This document shows, in pieces, positions 31,489 to 42,990 of a DNA stretch of 64,000 nt (positions are counted from its first letter, which is position 1; every line of letters starts with the position of its first letter). A program made the position numbers and the translations under genes. The stretch lies in the NCBI RefSeq assembly GCF_040412425.1, contig NC_089777.1, forward strand, positions 35,096,037 to 35,160,036, in the 5' to 3' direction. Source of the stretch: Macrobrachium rosenbergii (taxonomy: Eukaryota; Arthropoda; Malacostraca; Decapoda; Palaemonidae). The notes under the pieces are model-generated. The model made no database searches. It was not told the origin of the DNA and saw nothing but the letters and a program-made list of their open reading frames with translations.

Positions 31489-31910
31489 TGTAAAGTCACC
31501 ACATCGGCACCAGGATAGAGTTTCGGCGGCGCCATTAATTAAGTCTCCGCTGAGCTTGTTTTCTTTGGTGACTTCCATTTTCTTCAAGCTCAATTAGTCA
31601 CGCCTAAAACGTGCCAGGTCACGCATTTTAATCATTTTTACTTTATGGTATTTATACGGATGTCACACATTGTGTATCACATGTTTCTTCATTCACAGGC
31701 ATCAAGACTGTATCCATATTGTAGCTCTGTATGTTTTGTATTGTAATTTGTACTCGTTCACTGCATATTATTGTTTATTGTTTCGACCTCAGGTCACAGT
31801 CAATTCCATTGTCTCTCACGGCCCGGCGTCAGTCGGCCGCAATATAAGCTGCCTGGATCTGTAATAAAGTAGCAGTAACTTTTACCTGCTCGTTTCTTTG
31901 ACACCTTACA
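31489..31910 (+). repeat. CsRn1 element, right LTR
   Basis: Identical to the left LTR apart from one G-to-A change (CGGCGCCAG versus CGGCACCAG) and one missing C. Confidence 0.93.
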
Positions 31911-31914
31911 AGGT

Positions 31915-32115
31915 CACTGAGTACGAATTATATACTTGATAATTGTAAATAAACTTGGTGTCCTGTTATAATCCAATGGGAAGCCTGGAAGTGATGCGGC
32001 TCATATATATAGGCTCTGTTGTTTCTCTAGTTAGTCGGTGACAGCTGAAGTGCACCTTGCATGAGAAATTCCACTTACAAGAGCTAGTTTGCATCTTAGG
32101 AAAAATACAAATTAT
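31915..32115. other. Unassigned spacer
   Basis: Nothing recognised between the LTR element and the SINE. Confidence 0.5.
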
Positions 32116-32465
32116 TTTAGTAAAAGTGGTATAATTCTCGGCTACCAGTCGAGAGGGCCTGGGTTCAAATCCTGATGCTCACTGATGGCTCAGATTGCGC
32201 CACTGCAAAAATCCCGGTAGCCCATCAACCTAGTGGTCCGAAAAAAACCGAGAGGTTCAGTAGGAGAATAGGTACCAACTCTTGGGCTGGGGAGTTAAAT
32301 AGTGGGCCTAGCGACACACTGACCACATGTCACAGGCATTGGGACCTGTACCCCACTGGCTGTTGGCCTGAGAAACAGGAAGTCAGTGCCTGCCCTGTGA
32401 GCCTACAGAGGCCCAGGAGGACTTTAACTCAACTAACTTTTAACTATTACTATTTTAAAAAAAAG
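32116..32465 (+). mobile_element. tRNA-derived SINE
   Basis: The head AGTGGTATAATTCTCGGCTA, continuing to GGTTCAAATCC (32,162-32,172), closely follows the D-arm through T-arm of a tRNA-Gly-like sequence, including a good B-box. The body is non-coding, and the tail ends ACTATTTTAAAAAAAAG. It is a SINE, not a tRNA gene, because the acceptor stem is not formed. Confidence 0.7.
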
Positions 32466-32479
32466 ACGAATAGGTAATT

Positions 32480-33090
32480 TGAAACTTTGCCTCAGATTGA
32501 GGGATGGGCCATTGAGACACTCTGGGCTCTCTCCCTCTGAGCTATTGTTCGTTGAAAATTCACAAAATTCTTTGTGAAAAGCAAAATTCTATCAACCATT
32601 TTTTACGTTAAGGTGTAGTTTTTGTACAGCAAATGAAATGGCTTATGCTAAAAGGAACAAATTAAACCTCGCCTCGATATGGATGACTTCAGCCCTTCAT
32701 TCAGCTGTTTGCTTTCAGGTCACTGATTGCGATTTTTAGTGAAATATTGGAATATTGCATCTTAGATTCCATGATATTGTACACGACTCCGCAGTTGTGT
32801 TGGCGTGACCAATGTAGGATTCCTTGGTCCCACTTGTTCAAGTAAGCTCATTCACTATATATATAATAGGTATGTTTGTTTCCTTTATAAGGAAGTGGCA
32901 ATGATTCTTTTTAATGTCTTTCTTTTTTTGAAAGCTGTTTCATACTTTTTTATGAGTGAATGATGATGGTGTCTTGTCGGTCCTCGAGACTAGTTGGGGT
33001 TTGGGTATATCTAAAAATCCAGGCTTCCATTTATTATCACTTCATGGATATTAAACAAACTCTGAAATTGTCCACTTCATTAGCACTGCC
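32480..33090. other. No gene recognised
   Basis: AT-rich sequence without an exon or repeat I can name. Confidence 0.4.
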
Positions 33091-33096
33091 AATGGC

Positions 33097-33111
33097 ACAC
33101 ACACACACACA

Positions 33112-33168
<57 letters not shown>
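33097..33168. repeat. (CA)n(GA)n compound microsatellite
   Basis: A CA run leads directly into a GA run. Confidence 0.95.
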
Positions 33169-33172
<4 letters not shown>

Positions 33173-33354
33173 CAAAGATGAATTAATAATACCTCAACAA
33201 ATAAAGTATAAATACGTGTGTATGTGTATCTTGCGTTTGTATATATAAGTATAGTTTTGAAAATGCCAATAGTAAAAGTAATGTAGTCTGAATTTAAGTA
33301 GTCGGGTGCTTGTCCCTGTTACGAGAAATGTCTGTCTGATATCGCCAGATCTAG

Positions 33355-33398
<44 letters not shown>
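33355..33398. repeat. (AAT)n microsatellite
   Basis: About fourteen ATA/AAT triplets. Confidence 0.95.
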
Positions 33399-33399
<1 letters not shown>

Positions 33400-33531
33400 T
33401 AATTTGCAGCAGACCCTCTTTTAAACAGGTTCTATTGAATATTATTGCTACTTCAGCTGCATTTATTTTGTAGACGACTTTCTAATTGCGGACTTCTCTT
33501 CAGTGGAGGTGCGTGCTAACAGCTCGCCTAT

Positions 33532-34553
33532 ATTTGTCATTTCATGGGGAAAAGTCAAAATCTGGATTCTGCTTCTTTATATATTCTATACAGTTGGTTA
33601 TATACAATTGTTGCCGCGACGCGTTTCGACAGACTCTTCTGTCATTCTCCAGCGGGAGCTAGTAGAGGACTGGCAGATTGCATAGGTCCTTCTGAATTTA
33701 TACACGGGCTTCAGCGGGGGGGTCATGGATGGCGAATTCTGATTGGTTGCAGTTAGCGAACTTCAAGCCAAATTTCTGCGGCGAAGCTCGATCCTGACAG
33801 ATCTTCGCAACCTGGGAATGTCATTCATTCCAGCGTTCCCATTGGCCTGCCGTTGCGTGATGTCATGCCGGCTGACATCATCGGTAGTTTGGCTGCTATT
33901 GGGCTGCGGATGAATGATGTCATTATCTACTCTTTCTGTCGTAGTCGGGGATTGTCTCGAAGGGCGCCTCGCTCATCAGGGCATCTCCATTTTCAGGACA
34001 ACCCTGAAAATGGAGATGCCCCTGATGAGCGAGGCGGACCGAGACAATCCCCGACTACTGACAGATACTCTGGAGATGCCCCTGATGAGCGAGGCGCCCT
34101 TCGAGACAATCCCCCGACTACGACAGAAAGAGTATCTGTCGTAGTCGACAGAAAGAGTAGATAATGACATCATTCATCCGCAGCCCAATAGCAGCCAAAC
34201 TACCGATGATGTCAGCCGGCATGACATCACGCAACGGCAGGCCAATGAGAACGCTGGAATGAATGACATTCCCAGGTTGCGAAAGATCTGTCAGGATCGA
34301 GCTTCGCCGCAGAAATTTGGCTTGAAGTTCGCTGACTGCAACCAATCAGAATTCGCCATCCATGACCCCGCTGAAGCCCGTGTATAAATTCAGAAGGACC
34401 TATGCAATCTGCCAGTCCTCTACTAGCTCCCGCTGGAGAATGACAGAAGAGTTGTCGAAACGCGTCGCGGCAACAATTGTATATAACTAACTGTATAGAA
34501 TATATAAAGAATCAGAATCCAGATTTTGACTTTTCCCCCATGAAATGACAAAT
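33532..34553. mobile_element. 1-kb foldback of Penelope-like terminal repeats
   Basis: The arms are near-perfect inverse copies. ATTTGTCATTTCATGGGG at 33,532 returns as CCCCATGAAATGACAAAT at 34,536-34,553, and the intervening sequence matches along almost the whole length. The centre is a hairpin, CATCTCCATTTTCAGG and its complement, around 34,001. The right arm carries an extra tandem copy of GATGCCCCTGATGAGCGAGG (34,014 and 34,075). Each arm contains CGACGCGTTTCGACAG, the complement of a CTGTCGAAACG box typical of Penelope ends. (AAT)n lies directly to the right. The short open frames inside are by-products of the palindrome. Confidence 0.75.
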
Positions 34554-35694
34554 AATAATAATAATAATAATTGTGGCATGAAGCATGTCTCCCCCAGCCA
34601 CTTAAAAGTTGTACACAAATACTGACAAGAACCAGTATTGCTTACCTGTGTGGACACACGACCTTTGGCCTGAGCGTTGTGTAAAGCATCAACAGGCATT
34701 GTTTTTATATGTGGAGCTTCTTCACCTCTCAGCGCGGAAAATAAATTTTTTTATTTGAAAAATTATATCTTAATGTCAGTCCATCAAAAACAGTTAATAC
34801 TTGAATATCACTTCAGCAATGCACTAAAATTTCTACAAGTCTACGATGTGTTAGGCCACAGGTTAATCCAATGAAGTGTGCAATCAAGATGAACTCAGGT
34901 GTTATTGCCGTCCATCTGAAACTTGAACCTCAATGAGTCGGCATTTAAAATCGCCCAAGAAGACTGGGAAGCTCTCATTCGTAACAGTTGCCATTTTGGT
35001 GATTTTTCTCGCCTCGTTGTGCGATATCCAATTGTCAGTGGAGATATATTTTTATCTTATAAACTTATAAGTTCTTTAAAGTTCATTTTAAAATAGCTTT
35101 CAAATATGCAGTCGTAACCTAAAATTCTAGTTGGCAATTCGTCAATTTCCGCTTCCCGCAAGCTATTGTTTCTGCTTGGCAGTTGATAGGTAGCCAGATT
35201 TTAAAAATCGCTTCTCAGTAGGAGCCAGTACTTCGTCCGTTTGAAAGCTAAGTAAAACTTGATTTTCTCTCCGTTTTCCATTATTAGGAATAACATATTT
35301 TCACAATTTGGAAAATTAAAGTTTGATTTCTGTAAATCGTAACACAAGAGATGAAGTTTATAAGTGACATCTCTTTACGGTCCCGTGGGAATACTGATGT
35401 CAAAATGAGTAAGCAATAAATCGTAATTTCACATTGTCCAGGGATCCTGCTAGGTGCAAAATGGAGGAGTATGAACGACAGGGCAAAGCTGAGTCATTAT
35501 GGATGGAAAAAGACAGCTGAAATAACATGGGCTTGTCTATATTTGTTCATGATGTACTCATTCATTTTGAATGCAACAAACATAAACTACAGATTTCAGG
35601 GATTATTTAGTCGGAACGCATTAAAGGTACGAAAAATCATTTATCTATTTCAGGCACTGCGGCCTGCTGGTTTTAATAATAAATTGCATTAAAC
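34554..35694. other. No gene recognised
   Basis: After a short (AAT)n the sequence is AT-rich. I see nothing I can name. Confidence 0.4.
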
Positions 35695-36062
35695 AATTGC
35701 AGTCTTGTAATGTTCAAATTTTCTCAATACTTTTCCCCAAAGTAAATTCAAATTCATGTAGTGTTACTGTGTATATTGCAGTTCCCACAGTTGAGCTCAT
35801 AAGGCATTGCTTCAGGTTCTTTGCAGCGTCCCTATGGCCCCTAGCTGCAGCCCCTTTTGTTCCATTTACTGTACCGCCATTCATATTCTCTTCCTTCTCA
35901 CTTTCCATTCTCTCCTAAGAATCGTTTCTCAGTGCAACTGCGATGTTTTCCTCCTGTTACACCTTTTAAAGCATTTTACTCTGTTTTCCTTTTAGCGCTG
36001 AATGATCTCATAGGTCCCAGTTCTTGGCCTTTGGCCTAAATTTTATATTCTATTCCATTCCA
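35695..36062 (+). mobile_element. Decapod LINE-type 3' tail repeat
   Basis: Contains GTCCCTATGGCCCCTAGCTG, CAACTGCGATGTTTTCCTCC, GCGCTGAATGATCTCATAGG and CTTGGCCTTTGGCCTAAATT, ending in ATTCTATTCCATTCC. I recognise this block from many decapod genomic and transcript sequences. Its pentamer-like tail suggests a non-LTR retrotransposon 3' UTR. No coding part is attached here. Confidence 0.65.
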
Positions 36063-37008
36063 CACCTGAGAAACAGTGCATCGTGTAAAGACCACCGTCT
36101 GTTTTGATAGAAAGGAGGGGTCAGTGCTCCTTGGACAACCCCATTTCTCTTCCCCTCCCCCTTTTTTTTTGTAATACTACCTGAGTACCATATCATCCCT
36201 GATGAATGACGTTTGTCTAGTGATCAATAGGGTGGAAAAGGTTTGTATGATACCACAGCCAATGCCATTCATTTGAGAGGGCTTTCCCCTGTACGCATAC
36301 CGCGCCCGGGATGCCTGTTGTGCTGTACTTTGTAAGTATTTTTGCACAATAAATTGTTTTTTCTTTTACCTTTCCATTCCGTATTTTAATAGAACCGTTG
36401 TCTGGCAATGCTGTGTCTTAAGAGCACTGAGATAACACAGGTGCGTCAGAGTCAGATGCTGCTACCATGTCCATGTCAGAACTGTCAGGTGTGGGTGCAG
36501 TCTTCACCCAATACCTGACCTGGTCGCACCTTTCAGAGTGCCCGGAAGCGGGCGGGGTTGAGTTCATGGGAATCAGAAAAACCCCTTGGGTGAGCCACTA
36601 AGTATGAACAAAAATGCGATAGGTATTTGCTTATTTCTTTATTTTCATTTCCTTCCAATACTTGGTTATCTCGGTAGCAGACGCAACTCAAATAAAATCT
36701 ACCACTTTCTTAAAGTTTATTTTATTGCTTGATGAATTCTGCACTGAAAACAAAAAGAAGGAAAGGAGGCAAGAATTGGTAATGAGTTGGGGAATTGAAG
36801 CATTGTCTTTGAGTTCAGCTCTTTTCGATAATTCTCAAACAGCAAAGAGACGCAAAGAAAACGAAGAAATGGTTGCTAAAAGAAAAGTTAAAAAATATAA
36901 CCTTGACTTTGGCACGCTCCAAGTCTATTCTTTAGGGGTAAATTAATTCAGACATTGTATTTGGTCAACAAGCTGAACTCCACTGTTAGTACTTTTCTTG
37001 ATTAAATT

Positions 37009-37010
<2 letters not shown>
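36063..37010. other. No gene recognised
   Basis: One 94-residue lysine-rich open frame (36,662-36,946) has no recognisable domain or splice context, and I do not call it a gene. Confidence 0.4.

Positions 37011-37082
<72 letters not shown>
37011..37082. repeat. (TC)n microsatellite
   Basis: An uninterrupted TC run of about 72 bp. Confidence 0.95.
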
Positions 37083-37087
<5 letters not shown>

Positions 37088-37189
37088 TTATGTAATTTTC
37101 TGTTTTTGTGTGTATGTATAGTATATACATGTATATATGTATGTATATATATATATAATGTCTAAAATTTTTGTTTCTGAACATCGTGG

Positions 37190-38280
37190 GAGACTTCAGC
37201 CCTGGATATTGTTATGGCACAGGTAAAACTTGTAAAAACGGAAACCCACTCAGGCCGATCATGTCCCAGATCACATCCCTCACCTACAAAGCATCCCAGA
37301 CTCTGAACGACTTAATCAGCCCATACGTACCTATGAAGCACACACACTGAAATCAGCAACATAACTCATAGACATCTTGAGAACTAAAAACCCAACCAAA
37401 GAAATCGCATCAATGAACGTCGAGAGCTTTACTATAACGTGCCAATAGACATCATCATCATCATCCAGGTGCCATATCCCCAAGGACGTCGGCAATCATG
37501 GCTCGCCACTCCTCTCTATTTCCGGCTCTCTGCAGCAACTGAGCTGCAGACATTCTTCCTCCAGTCATTCTCACCAATCCATCCATATATTTTTATCTAG
37601 GTCTTCCTCTTGGCCGACTTCCATTGATTTTACCAGTGAGAGAGAGATGTTCTAGTTCTTGTCTTCTCACTATGTGACCCACAAACCGCATTTGTCTACC
37701 TCTCACTGAAGCCAAAAGTTCTCTCTCAATGTCTACTCTCTCTAATACCTGCTCATTAGTTTTCCTTTCTGTCCATGATATTTTCAACATCCTTCTCCAA
37801 AACCACATTTCTGCAGCCTGTAACCTCTCCTCATCTGCCTTCCTCAAGGTCCAAGTTTCACAGCCATACAACAATACAGACCAAACAAAACATTTCACAA
37901 ATCTTCTCCTAAGATTCATCGATATTTTGAGTTGGTGACTAATCTCTTTATCTTACCAAATGCATCTTTTGCCATGGATATTCTCTTCCTGATCTCTTTT
38001 TCGCATTTTCCATCACTTGTGACAGTGCATCCTAAATAATTAAAACTATCGGCCAATAGACATCACCATAAAAATAATCCTCAGTCACATGTACTGTAGG
38101 CTACCGTTCACAAGCAACCCCATCCCAAATCCAAGAAAAGGCCATTCGGAGCATGCTCGAAGAATGCACAAAGAAGCACCATTTTACTTCCACAAACAAG
38201 GTCCGGTGAAAATTGAGGTCAACTCACTCGCAGGTAAATTGGGGGTGAGCCAGACAGTGAAATAATTTGTGACGTCAGAA
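37190..38280 (+). pseudogene. PLE-C: Penelope-like RT fragment split by an RTE insertion
   Basis: The left part encodes NGNPLRPIMSQITSLTYKAS (about 37,238) and, after stops, KEIASMNVESFYYNVPIDI (about 37,400-37,454). The reading resumes at 38,052 with the same NVPIDI codons, then TIKIILSHMYC and, after a frame change, a region resembling the Penelope RT LLxxCTxxxHF block. These are the Penelope motifs KxGxPLRPIxS and SLDVESLFTNVPVDxTI. The element is dead through stops as well as the insertion. Confidence 0.8.
37455..38051 (-). pseudogene. RTE-type LINE fragment, RT C-terminus and 3' end
   Basis: The minus strand encodes the region after the RT core: WSVLLYGCETWTLRKADEER, then MRFVGHIVRR and RPRGRPR, a stop, then MDGLVRMTGGRMSAAQLLQR and a C-terminus ending DVLGDMAPG. 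It ends in a (GAT)n tail at about 37,444-37,466. This layout is shared by RTE-like elements of invertebrates. The copy is 5'-truncated, as usual for target-primed insertion. The flanks GCCAATAGACATCA at 37,441-37,454 and 38,052-38,065 form a 14-bp target duplication. Confidence 0.85.
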
Positions 38281-38784
38281 CCGAACGTGTTCAGCAGGTA
38301 GCCTTTCCTGAGACAAACTTCATATTTTTCAGACAAAAATGCAACTGCAATTAGGAGATACATACATAAATAGTGCTGCCATAGCTATTAGTGAGTTTTG
38401 TGATTGAGAGGGTAAAACTCTGTGAAATTTAATATGGGTTATAGGGAAGCTGTCAAAGAAAAGGCAGATATAATTTATGTAGTCTACTGATTAATAAGAA
38501 AATTCATGCAGTATGATGATATGTGTTCATTGTTACATTAATACGAGATGACATAGAAATATATAGGCTATATTAGTAATATACAAATACCCAAGTGAGA
38601 CAGATTAAAATTCCCATCAATATATATACAAGTAAACCACAAACAGAAAATATATACTTGTCTGCATTCATATATATGTATATTATTATATTCTCCCAAG
38701 AATCCCAAGATAGAGTTAAGTAACGAAATCATTCATTTAGAGTCTATAACTGGCTCATGGTAAGCATTTCCCCAGGTTAAATTG
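38281..38784. other. No gene recognised
   Basis: AT-rich sequence lacking recognisable exons or element ends. Confidence 0.4.
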
Positions 38785-39294
38785 TAAAAATGGCGACCGT
38801 TTGCCTTAGATCTCGCAATCTGCACATTGCAGATTGAATCCTTGCCCCCTTGCAATTTGCTGTATCAGCGACTAGTGAAGCTAGGCTGGGTGCGAGACAA
38901 AGAAATGAACCTTTTTGCGTAAATTCCGCATGTGCTCAGTCAAGGAGTTCCACGCAGTGAGTAATTTTATTTTTATGTTAGGATAGGAAGCGAAATTGTG
39001 ACTGAAAATAGAAACAGAGAAACGTTAGGCAAGTGCATGTAATCCAGTCATTGAGAAGAGAGAGTTAGTATCCGTTACCCAAGTTTTGATAGCCCCTGCA
39101 TGAGGGCTTGCATGATTTTCCACATAGGCAAGCTAGGGAATTACGAAGCGTTGAAAAAAAAAAGGGAAATAGTGCGTGTATTTCCTCCTTGTGTTGTCCA
39201 GGCAATTTGTCGTCTTGGAATAGCTGGGCATATGTTTTAGATCCCACATAGGTCAATCGGCAAATTTCCGTATTGCTGGAATTCTGAGAGTTAA

Positions 39295-39298
<4 letters not shown>
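38785..39298 (+). repeat. Diverged copy of the 52.1-kb LTR-element leader
   Basis: AAAAATGGCGACCGTTTGCC (with a TGGCGACC primer-site-like motif), GCTGGGTGCGAGACAA and following sequence parallel 52,144-52,700 at moderate identity. It looks like the untranslated leader of a related LTR retrotransposon. Recognisable LTRs are absent here. Confidence 0.5.

Positions 39299-39342
<44 letters not shown>
39299..39342. repeat. (TC)n microsatellite
   Basis: An uninterrupted TC run. Confidence 0.95.
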
Positions 39343-39344
<2 letters not shown>

Positions 39345-39345
<1 letters not shown>

Positions 39346-40135
39346 AAGGTTAGGAATCCGCTAGGCATACCCATAATTCCTCATTGTAGAGTAAAATCTC
39401 AGAAAGCATAAAATTTGTGTGCTTCATATTTTCATTTGTACACATTCTTCCGTACAGCACTGCACGTGATAAATTCTGTTTCATTTCAAACCGTTTCCAT
39501 TCAATAACCACCCGCTATTTCATTCATAAGTGTAAGGAACCTTTTTTTTTCTTTTGTTTATTTGTGGTTATCTTCTGTTTTGCTTAAAATCCCCTATGAC
39601 CACATGGTCTTCACGTCATTCCCAGGGTAATTTTGGATAAGCCTAAGAGAAACTTTATCTTTGGGTTCCTCTAAATAAATCATAAGTGGAATGATCTTTG
39701 TATAAGCGGGGTCAGTCTCGGGAAAATTCCCCTGGCTCCTTTTAAGGTATCTGCCGAGGGTAGGGCCCCCGATGTCGGGCCCGTATGGTGACCGTGCCCA
39801 AGAAGTGTCATCTTCCAGGTGTCTTGACCATCTGCTTGCATCTCCCCAGGTGTCCTGTGGAAAGACAATTCAGCGCGATCACTCTGCCTCATAGAATGGT
39901 TGTTTTAAGCAGCTTAGTTCCTTTAAGCTGCTTAAAGGGAGCGGCACTCAACCTCTTAGCCTTGCCCCTTTTGACCATGCCACCCAAATGTCTGCCCCAG
40001 CCAAGGAGAAGAGACAGATCAGAATACGGATAAGTTTTATGTGTTGGTATCTGGGTCAACTTGGGTTGGCTATGCAGTGACAAACCTACTCCTAATGTTC
40101 TAAAGGGTTGACTTTTAGTGACTTCTTACAAATTA
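39345..40135. other. No gene recognised; one 12-bp perfect hairpin
   Basis: Unassigned sequence. A perfect hairpin, TTTAAGCAGCTT and AAGCTGCTTAAA, lies at about 39,903-39,936. Confidence 0.4.
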
Positions 40136-40139
40136 TAAT

Positions 40140-40441
<302 letters not shown>

Positions 40442-40461
40442 CAGTATATATATGTATGTAT

Positions 40462-40762
40462 GTAGAATCTGCTGGTCACTTTTACCAGATACATATATAA
40501 TTGTAATAGCCACAATGCCCTCTTAACTTCCTTCTCGTGGTCAGGTCGGCAACGTGACCTCCTTGTGATTATGGTGACGCGGGTTCGTTTCCTGCGACCA
40601 GGCATCACAGTTTCTTCAATTTCTTGCGCTTGGATCTTACAGCTTTGTAGCGACAAGCATATCCAAAAAAAAAAGCGCAAAGAATTTGAGAAGTTAAGAG
40701 GGCATTGTGGCTATTACAATTATATATGTATAAAAGTGACCAGCAGATTCTATACATACATA
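40462..40762. mobile_element. tRNA-like SINE foldback 1
   Basis: GTAGAATCTGCTGGTCAC at the left pairs with GTGACCAGCAGATTCTAT at the right. AATAGCCACAATGCCCTCTT pairs with AAGAGGGCATTGTGGCTATT. The core CGGGTTCGTTTCCTGCGACC resembles a B-box T-arm. It is set between (TA)n tracts. Confidence 0.7.
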
Positions 40763-40771
40763 TATATACTG

Positions 40772-40774
<3 letters not shown>

Positions 40775-40829
<55 letters not shown>

Positions 40830-40891
40830 TACATTTTAATATAATTTATATATATATATATATATAATTTATATATATATATATATATATA

Positions 40892-40944
<53 letters not shown>

Positions 40945-40974
40945 TATATACATATATATTTATACATATATATT

Positions 40975-41045
<71 letters not shown>

Positions 41046-41071
41046 TTATATACTATTTATAATATATATCT

Positions 41072-41155
<84 letters not shown>
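40775..41155. repeat. (TA)n arrays
   Basis: Several hundred bases of TA repeats with short AATTTA and ATTTATA interruptions. Confidence 0.95.
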
Positions 41156-41158
<3 letters not shown>

Positions 41159-41545
41159 ATATGTAATTCTAATAGCCACAATGCCCTCTTAATTCTCGAA
41201 TTCTTCGCTTTTTTGATAATTACGAAGCCGTGACATCAAACACAAGAAATTGAAGAGACTTGTGATTTGCCGGTCGCGGGAGAAGAACCCGGGTCACCTT
41301 AACCACAAGGAGGTCACGTTGCCGACCTGGCCATGTCGGCAACGTGACCTCCTTGTGGTTAAGGTGACCCGGTTCTTCTCTCGCGACTGGCAAATCACAA
41401 GTCTCTTCAATTTCTTGTGTTTGGATGTCACGGCTTGTAGTTACAAGCATATCCAAAAAGCGCGAAGAATTCTGAGAAGTTAAGAGGGCATTGTGGCTAT
41501 TAGAATTACATATGTGTCTGGTAAAAGTGACCAGTAGATTCTACA
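41155..41545. mobile_element. tRNA-like SINE foldback 2
   Basis: A near-perfect palindrome about position 41,337. GAGGTCACGTTGCCGACCTG is mirrored by ATGTCGGCAACGTGACCTCC, and the outer arms pair AATAGCCACAATGCCCTCTT with its complement. The strand reading GTGACCCGGTTCTTCTCTCG keeps a weak B-box-like core. It belongs to the same family as foldback 1. Confidence 0.8.
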
Positions 41546-41569
41546 TATACATATATATATTGTATATAT

Positions 41570-41759
<190 letters not shown>

Positions 41760-41760
<1 letters not shown>

Positions 41761-42065
41761 TTTTATCACATCACCATGCCACATTATATACAAACATTAA
41801 GCTACAAATGTCGTTTAGTATCCAGGTCATGCTACTTCAAGAATATCGCCGAAGGGGAATTATAAGTGACAGATGATTTGGTACCTAAGTGTCTTGAGCA
41901 CCCGACAGTACCCATCACCTTCTGGTGTTCGAATCCCAGAAGGTGATGGGTACTGTCGGGTGTTCAAGTCACTTAGGTACCAAATCATCTGTCACTTATA
42001 ATTCCCCTTCGGTGATATTCTTGAAGTAGCATGACCTGGATACTAAACGACATTTGTAACTTAAT
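41760..42065. mobile_element. tRNA-like SINE foldback 3
   Basis: The arms are mirrored about 41,935: TAAGCTACAAATGTCGTTTA at the left and TAAACGACATTTGTAACTTA at the right, with GGTACCTAAGTG matched by CACTTAGGTACC. The loop side holds GGTGTTCGAATCCC, an excellent RNA polymerase III B-box. A half copy of this family is at 6,340-6,545. Confidence 0.75.
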
Positions 42066-42066
42066 G

Positions 42067-42067
<1 letters not shown>

Positions 42068-42136
<69 letters not shown>
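42068..42136. repeat. (TA)n microsatellite
   Basis: TA run between foldback 3 and PLE-B. Confidence 0.95.
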
Positions 42137-42138
<2 letters not shown>

Positions 42139-42164
42139 CTGTGAAATATTTTCTGTTAAAACAG

Positions 42165-42990
42165 AATTCCATCAAATATAAGGAAGCCCATAGAAATGCC
42201 AAAATGTGGAAAATAAAGGCTATATTTCAGAGACCAAGCTGACTGTCTCCTCAGGCAAATAGTGAATGAGAAAAAGTTACAGAAAAGTGGTATTTATGCC
42301 AGAAGATCCATAGGTCCGCCGTTAAGTCACTCCAGTTGACAATTTCTCTTTAATCTTCTTGATCGCCAGTTGGAGAAAGACTTTATCTATAATATCTGGA
42401 TCCCAGGCACCATCTGGCTTTTGAACTGACAGTTTGCTGCTATAAATTGTACGAGACGCATTCCTGTTTATTCTGTGGTTATGGTTATATATGTGGTTAA
42501 AAATAGCTGAGCTCTGTTGTCCGTACCTAACTGAATGTTTATGCTGTATTAATCTTTAGGGGAGTGATTTGCCTGTGAAACCGATATAAGATTGGTCACA
42601 GTTAAGGCAAGGGATTTCGTAAACTCCTGTGTCTTTGGGGACTGGTTTTTGTTGGACGTTAATCTGGGATTTTGCCAAGGTATTTGGGTAGGTGGAAGCA
42701 AAAGGGTTAGAGTTTCCAAGTGTCTGTGTCAACGTCTTAATCCTGTCCAGGTGTGGATTTTTTATTTTATTGTTGTGTGTCTCTCTGGTCTTGTTATGGG
42801 GGGATGGTAGAAAATAGCGTTTGCTTTGTGGATCGATTTCTCAATTAAATGGTCAAGGTGCTTTAAAAATGACAGCTTCTTACAGATTAGTTCAATTTCC
42901 TTTTCCAGGAGACCCAGGGAGCAAATCTGTAAGGCTCTTAAGAATAAATTGCTGGCTATGCCAATTTTGATAGAGAGGTCATGGAGCTTT
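42165..42990 (-). pseudogene. PLE-B minus copy: C-terminal RT and GIY-YIG remnant
   Basis: The minus strand encodes GIASNLFLRAL, HLDHLIEKSIHKANAIFY, then after a stop and a frame change the GIY-YIG block EIPCLNCDQSYIGFTGKSLP (about 42,610-42,560). A stop interrupts the next codons, followed by RLIQHKHSVRYGQQSSAIFN. The end reads KIKEKLSTGVT. Confidence 0.75.

Larger units (their letters stand above)
26857..31910 (+). mobile_element. CsRn1-clade Ty3/Gypsy LTR retrotransposon
   Basis: A full-length element: two 422-423 bp LTRs (TG...CA), a tRNA-Trp-type primer site, gag, protease, RT, RNase H, DDE integrase and a polypurine tract. The flanks share AGGT on both sides (26,853-26,856 and 31,911-31,914), a probable 4-bp target duplication. 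CsRn1-group elements are known for tRNA-Trp priming. The interior is clearly GC-rich against the AT-rich host. The LTRs differ by one substitution and one base gap, which means recent insertion, yet gag-pol has many single-base frameshifts. Confidence 0.9.

Noticed and set aside
32116..32190. tRNA-Gly gene
   Set aside because: D-arm to T-arm resembles tRNA-Gly, but there is no acceptor-stem pairing and a long non-coding body with an A-rich tail follows, so it is a SINE.
34028..34110. Hammerhead ribozyme at CTGATGAGCGAGGCG
   Set aside because: CTGATGA is present, but no GAAA box lies at a suitable distance and helix II does not close well.
33853..34345. Overlapping proteins of 65-103 residues on both strands
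   Set aside because: They lie inside a near-perfect palindrome, so the same peptides (for example MMSLSTLSV) appear on both strands. They are by-products of the inverted repeat.
36662..36946. 94-residue Lys-rich protein
   Set aside because: No domain, no splice signals with neighbouring exons and no paralogue in the window.
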